From CAYZXL01 sp964482435 (GTDB lineage Bacteria > Auribacterota > JABMQX01): DNA of 33,827 nucleotides. How positions within the stretch are numbered: the stretch's first letter is position 1; each line of letters opens with the position of its first letter. The notes beneath the pieces were generated by a model. That model had not been told where the DNA came from and searched no databases. It was given only the letters and a program-made list of their open reading frames with translations. The translations under genes were made by a program, and so were the position numbers. Shown here one piece after another: positions 30,563-33,827 of the stretch. The stretch lies in contig CAYZXL010000053.1 in the NCBI GenBank assembly GCA_964482435.1, forward strand, positions 1 through 33,827, in the 5' to 3' direction.

Positions 30563-31944
30563 TGAGACGGATGACGGTGTGCACGGTTCTAACTCTGGTT
30601 TGCTCTTTGGCCGCGGGCGCCCTCCATGGAGCCGAATATGTGGCCTTCTCCCTCAAGGTGGCGCAGGAGAGGGTTGAGAAAGGGCCAGAGAGATGGCGGC
30701 AGAAAGAGCCGGAAGTCCTCATGCTTGCCGGGATCAACCGGATTGAGGGGTTCGTTTACGACCGTGATGCAAAAGACCTTATCCTCGTCGGCCGGAGGGA
30801 AGAAGGGAGGGCACCGCTGACGCTTGATGACCTGGCGGTCGCGCTGCGGGCGAGGTTTCGGTACAACCAGTGGCCGCTCGTGAGCATTGACCCAACAAAG
30901 GAGACCCAGAAAACAGAGATGCAGGTTGTCCGCTTTGAAGGCGGGATAGAGGAGACGCAGTTTGGCGAAGACCTCTTTGACGCAGATTACAGGCTGAAAC
31001 GAATCGGAATGGGGCTTCTTCCTTCGGGCATACCAGGCCTTAAGACCTATTGGGACCTGGGCATGGAAAAGGCAAAAGAGGGCGCCGCGGGAAGCCAGAA
31101 GATAAGCTCTCGCTTCTGGTTCTACCCCGTGCTTCCAAGCGTGGCAGTGAGGGAAGATGTGGCGGCAATAAAGGGGCTAAAGGTAGGGGTATTCACCGAA
31201 GTCCTCTCGGCGGAGATTGATGGAAAGAAGATAGAAGACCTCTCCACTTTTCAAGATGTGGCCGGCGACAGGTTTGCAAAGGCAGTAAGCGATAATTTCG
31301 AAAGTCTCTGCGAGGTGCATCCCTCTTTTTTGAGGCTTCAGGGTCTGGATGAGGTGGTTGCCCTGACCAAAGCCCTGGAGGAGATGGACGAGAGGCCTGA
31401 TCTTTCCTTCTGGCTGGAGAATTATCGCGTAGGGAGGGCAGAGACAAAGAAAGAGGTGAAGGTGCTGAGGCGATTCGAGGAGTATCAATTGGCCGCGGCT
31501 GGCGGCTTCTATCGCGGGTACCAGGAACTTTCCGGCGGAGTTGAGCTCATGGCCATCGCCTTGAGACTCAAGGCGGGCGACGTAACGGCATTGAAAGAAG
31601 CTGTCTTGAAGACAAGGCCCAAGCCAGATTCTTTGAGCTGGGGCTTCATCACTGGAGAATGGCTTATCCCCTTTCCCATTGGTGAAGTTGACGCCGCGTC
31701 CGCCGCAGCGCTGTATGCTCACGGCGAATTCCTGTTCAGACAAAAGGACTACGACCGGGCCATCGCTTTCTGGCTGCAAGTTGCGCGAGCATACCCCGAG
31801 ATGGGGGAGGTCTATTTTAAGATTGGCTCAGCTTTCGAGCGTAAGGGCATGCCTGCCTGCGCGGCGGACTATTACACAAAAGCCTTGCAATTGGACCCGT
31901 TCCTGAAGAACATCCGGGGAATGTCCCCCGAGAAAAAACAGTAG
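30562..31944 (+). CDS. Exported DUF1598-type protein with C-terminal TPR-like repeats
   Basis: The ATG at 30562 shares a base with the TPR gene stop (TGATG); a GTG at 30559 adds one residue. A signal peptide (cleavage after ALHGA) is followed by a module I match to DUF1598, a family of unknown function known from Planctomycetes. Matching segments are EVLMLAGINRIEGFVYDRDAKDLILVG, LTLDDLAVALRARF, PLVSIDPTKE, FGEDLFDADYRLKRIGMGLLP, and SRFWFYPVLPSVAVRED. The C-terminus has TPR-like helices (AAALYAHGEFLFRQKDYDRAI, VYFKIGSAFERKGMPACAADYYTKALQLDP). Translational coupling to the upstream TPR gene implies joint function in the periplasm. The biochemical role is unknown. Confidence 0.75.
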   Translation: MRRMTVCTVLTLVCSLAAGALHGAEYVAFSLKVAQERVEKGPERWRQKEPEVLMLAGINRIEGFVYDRDAKDLILVGRREEGRAPLTLDDLAVALRARFRYNQWPLVSIDPTKETQKTEMQVVRFEGGIEETQFGEDLFDADYRLKRIGMGLLPSGIPGLKTYWDLGMEKAKEGAAGSQKISSRFWFYPVLPSVAVREDVAAIKGLKVGVFTEVLSAEIDGKKIEDLSTFQDVAGDRFAKAVSDNFESLCEVHPSFLRLQGLDEVVALTKALEEMDERPDLSFWLENYRVGRAETKKEVKVLRRFEEYQLAAAGGFYRGYQELSGGVELMAIALRLKAGDVTALKEAVLKTRPKPDSLSWGFITGEWLIPFPIGEVDAASAAALYAHGEFLFRQKDYDRAIAFWLQVARAYPEMGEVYFKIGSAFERKGMPACAADYYTKALQLDPFLKNIRGMSPEKKQ

Positions 31945-31964
31945 GGCGAAGAGGAGGAATACTA

Positions 31965-33368
31965 ATGAGGGTCAACAGTGCAATTGTGACGTGTCTGGTT
32001 GTAGGTCTCTTGGTATGTGTCTTGACAAGCTATCCGGAGCAGGAGACAGTTCTCAAGACCGTCCCAGCAATCTGCGATGAGTTTGAACCGAAAATCAAGC
32101 AGCAAGTCAACAATGAGAAGTACCTCGACGCAATTAGCACGGCGGCCGAATACGAGCAGGCGTTGTTGTCCAGATACCCCCCTGGGAGCTATGAACTCGG
32201 ATTGTTCCAGAGTCAGGCTCACCATCTCAGTTTTCACAGCCCATTTGAAGGCTGGCTGCGGGAAGACCTCAAGGAGATGGGGATTCCTGAGTGGCTGCCT
32301 GCCATGGGCTTTGACATCCCGATCGCTTTGAAAGGCAAGGTTGAGGATGACAAATTTGTGGTCGTCTCGTTCGATATGGGGAAAATTATGAAGCGGATTG
32401 GTGGCGATGAGGCCGGTAAGACAGAGCTGAGCGACCAGGAACTTCGAATGGGTGCCCAAGCCGTGGCGGCGAATTTTGGCGTGATTAAGAACGAGGAGTT
32501 CAAGACGGTCGCCGATCATCGCATACTGGTCTCTGAGATTGGCACGCCAGGATTAGGGCCGTCTATCATTCTTGCCAGCCTTGCGCGCGGCGGCCGAATT
32601 TATGGTTTTTTATTGACGTCATCGGCAGGGGCGCGGACCGAGAACGAGAAACGTCTCTATGATCTGATAAAGACGGTTGATTTCAAGTACAAGCCGCCTG
32701 ATGCCGTGAAGATTGAGGCCACGCGACAAAGGGTGACCGGCAAAACCGACATAAGCCAATTGCTCGCTTGCGTGCGTGAACTCGCCCTTGCCGGTGAATA
32801 CGGCGCGGCAAGTGATGACCTCTCTACGTTGCGATTGCGGATTGCTGAGAAGATGCCGAAACCGCAGATTGTCGGCAATGTCGCTCGCTATCCCGCCTAC
32901 GGGCTATCACTTACAAACCCCGACCCCAATAAGTGGAAGCTATCCATAGAGGCTACAGGCGGCATGGCGATGCTTGTCCTCGAAGACCGTTTCAGTGTTT
33001 ATAACGCTGGCGTTGGCGTGGGAGTCGTCAATCTCGTTCTGGCCTACGGGCCTCAGTGGACCAAACTCATGGGCGAGGACGAGGACGAAGACGAAAGGAA
33101 GAGTTTTTTGTCTATGGCTGGCCGGGGCGGCCTGGTGAGCATGGGAGGCTCGATTGAATCGGAGCGCTTTCGATTGTTCAAGGGGTCTTTCGCTTACGAA
33201 GGTGTTGCATCAATGAATCTGCCGAACACGAAGGTCAAGGCTTTATGGATTCCGAAGCCCGGCTATGCTCTAATGGTGATAATGATGGTCGAGGCATCGA
33301 AGTTTAACGAACAGTCGGCAGAGTACGAGACACTGCTTGATAAGTACTTGCGGGTCGAGGCAAAATGA
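31965..33368 (+). CDS. Exported protein of unknown function
   Basis: The 467-aa product starts at ATG 31965 with a strong GAGGAGG upstream, 20 bp after the DUF1598-type gene. It has a hydrophobic start (AIVTCLVVGLLVCVLTSY) consistent with export or anchoring. A helical segment EYEQALLSRYPPGSYELGLFQSQ follows, then a region with GWLREDLKEMGIPEWLPAMGFDIPIALKG. A beta-rich C-terminal part contains YPAYGLSLTNPDPNKWKLSIEA and a later acidic run (GEDEDEDERK). The motif YGLSLTNPDPNKWKL could be a small recurring substrate- or stress-type domain, but I do not recognise a family. It shares its operon with TPR and DUF1598-type proteins. Confidence 0.7.
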   Translation: MRVNSAIVTCLVVGLLVCVLTSYPEQETVLKTVPAICDEFEPKIKQQVNNEKYLDAISTAAEYEQALLSRYPPGSYELGLFQSQAHHLSFHSPFEGWLREDLKEMGIPEWLPAMGFDIPIALKGKVEDDKFVVVSFDMGKIMKRIGGDEAGKTELSDQELRMGAQAVAANFGVIKNEEFKTVADHRILVSEIGTPGLGPSIILASLARGGRIYGFLLTSSAGARTENEKRLYDLIKTVDFKYKPPDAVKIEATRQRVTGKTDISQLLACVRELALAGEYGAASDDLSTLRLRIAEKMPKPQIVGNVARYPAYGLSLTNPDPNKWKLSIEATGGMAMLVLEDRFSVYNAGVGVGVVNLVLAYGPQWTKLMGEDEDEDERKSFLSMAGRGGLVSMGGSIESERFRLFKGSFAYEGVASMNLPNTKVKALWIPKPGYALMVIMMVEASKFNEQSAEYETLLDKYLRVEAK

Positions 33369-33472
33369 AGGAAGAAGGGCCCGACACGAAAGCAACGCAG
33401 TCCTTCGCGTGGAAGCGATTTTTCGGAATTGTTTCCGCGGGGATGGGTTCGCATGTAATCCAATCTCGATAA
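33365..33472 (+). CDS. Short coupled reading frame, possibly the start of a broken fourth operon gene
   Basis: An ATG at 33365 overlaps the upstream stop codon as ATGA, the same junction type used elsewhere in this window. It opens a 35-codon frame (MKEEGPDTKATQSFAWKRFF and on to SHVIQSR) ending in TAA. It may be a small peptide or the remnant of a longer gene disrupted before the insertion sequence that begins about 220 bp downstream. No family is recognised. Confidence 0.3.
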   Translation: MKEEGPDTKATQSFAWKRFFGIVSAGMGSHVIQSR

Positions 33473-33691
33473 TTAGCCCGATGAGGCTTCTTGGCGCGGA
33501 TGTTTTTGCCATGTGCGAGAACGGCGGGAGACCCAACTGAATGCCGGTGCGGCCGACCGGTGGATTGACGAGCAACTCAACCTTTTCCAAAAAGACAGTT
33601 ATGGTTTCGCCCGCAGTCATAGTTGTCTTCGGAAACGCACGTCTCGCCAACGGAGGCGGGTTTGATGCCATTGTTTCCCTTGCAGTTGAAC
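33473..33691. other. No supported gene; possible gene remnant before the second insertion sequence
   Basis: A forward frame interrupted by a stop at 33538-33540 continues from 33541 to 33726 (TVMVSPAVIVVFGNARLANG in its middle) and would cross the predicted insertion-sequence end. It could be a degraded gene fragment, but codon quality is not convincing. Long antisense frames here overlap the preceding gene and are not credible. Confidence 0.3.
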
Positions 33692-33722
33692 TAGGAGTCT
33701 GTCCGAGTAATATCGATTTTTC

Positions 33723-33753
33723 TTGACAGGGGCAGGACGGTGGGCTACATATT
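33723..33753 (+). promoter_or_regulatory. Probable transposase promoter of the second insertion sequence
   Basis: A perfect TTGACA (33723-33728) is followed by TACATATT starting 17 bp later (33746). The best -10 match, CATATT, sits at 19-bp spacing. It lies about 40 bp upstream of the ATG at 33793. Confidence 0.45.
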
Positions 33754-33792
33754 AGGCGGAGCAATTGAGAACGTTTGAGGAGGAGAGTGGCA

Positions 33793-33827
33793 ATGGCCAA
33801 AGTGTATCGGGAGTATGAGCCTGATCA
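33793..33827 (+). CDS. Transposase N-terminus (IS1182-type), partial
   Basis: Only 11 full codons are visible: MAKVYREYEPD, with CA of a following codon that would fit Gln. The pattern [RP].YEPDQ right after the start is characteristic of IS1182-type transposases carrying the InsH-like N-terminal domain. The ATG at 33793 has GAGGAGGAGAG upstream. The call rests on a very short stretch, so it is tentative. Confidence 0.55.
   Translation, partial: MAKVYREYEPD

Larger units (their letters stand above)
33692..33827 (+). mobile_element. Left end of a second insertion sequence, probably IS1182-like (runs off window)
   Basis: The segment starts near TAGGAGTCTGTCCGAGTAAT (33692-33711), which resembles the ends of IS1182-type elements. 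It then carries a promoter-like TTGACA (33723-33728) with TACATATT beyond, a strong GAGGAGGAGAG, and a transposase-like start codon. The other end is outside the window, so boundaries and family are provisional. Confidence 0.5.

Noticed and set aside
33270..33800. 176-aa antisense frame at the right edge
   Set aside because: It overlaps the end of the preceding exported-protein gene and crosses a predicted insertion-sequence end and promoter; there is no family resemblance.
1..33827. CRISPR arrays, tRNA or rRNA genes, riboswitches
   Set aside because: I saw no regularly spaced repeat array, no cloverleaf or rRNA-like stretch, and no recognisable riboswitch core in the intergenic regions.

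Overview
The window looks like a chromosomal segment of an uncultivated, probably diderm bacterium of moderately high GC. MurE carries the DNPR motif of meso-diaminopimelate enzymes, and several genes encode lipoproteins or signal-peptide proteins. The flanks carry a parallel beta-helix protein, a DUF1598-type protein and a secreted TPR protein, which recall Planctomycetes-neighbouring or other candidate phyla. A planctomycete itself is unlikely, because ftsZ, ftsI and ftsW are all present. The phylum assignment is inference only.

Layout. Positions 1-1379 (minus strand) hold a truncated beta-helix secreted protein and coaX (type III pantothenate kinase). Positions 1652-22122 (plus strand) are an almost complete division and cell wall (dcw) cluster: mraZ, rsmH, ftsL, ftsI, murE, murF, a SIMPL-domain protein, mraY, murD, a LysM lipoprotein, ftsW, murG, murC, ddl, ftsQ, ftsA, ftsZ. 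It ends in a strong intrinsic terminator. murB is not in the cluster, and the SIMPL and LysM genes are unusual members. A 0.4-kb palindrome-rich gap follows, then a secreted glycosidase-like protein, a fumarylacetoacetate hydrolase family enzyme and a convergent Gln/Thr-rich lipoprotein. Next come an intact IS256-family insertion sequence and a three-gene run of exported proteins (TPR, DUF1598-type, unknown). The window stops just inside a second insertion sequence, probably IS1182-like.

How the genes work together. MurC, MurD, MurE, MurF and Ddl assemble UDP-MurNAc-pentapeptide. MraY and MurG make lipid II. FtsW and FtsI polymerise and crosslink it at the septum. FtsL and FtsQ connect them to the FtsA/FtsZ ring. 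MraZ probably regulates the cluster: tandem GTGG-type boxes with a 10-bp period overlap the mraZ promoter, and an almost identical tandem lies on the opposite strand in the coaX leader, suggesting joint control of CoA and wall synthesis.

Most notable points: FtsZ has His where the T7 catalytic loop normally has its second Asp; the MraZ-like boxes face both mraZ and coaX; a perfect 14-bp stem precedes ftsI; an inverted pair of palindromes sits between mraY and murD; two uncharacterised envelope genes are embedded in the dcw cluster; and the exported TPR/DUF1598/unknown operon appears to run into a second insertion sequence.
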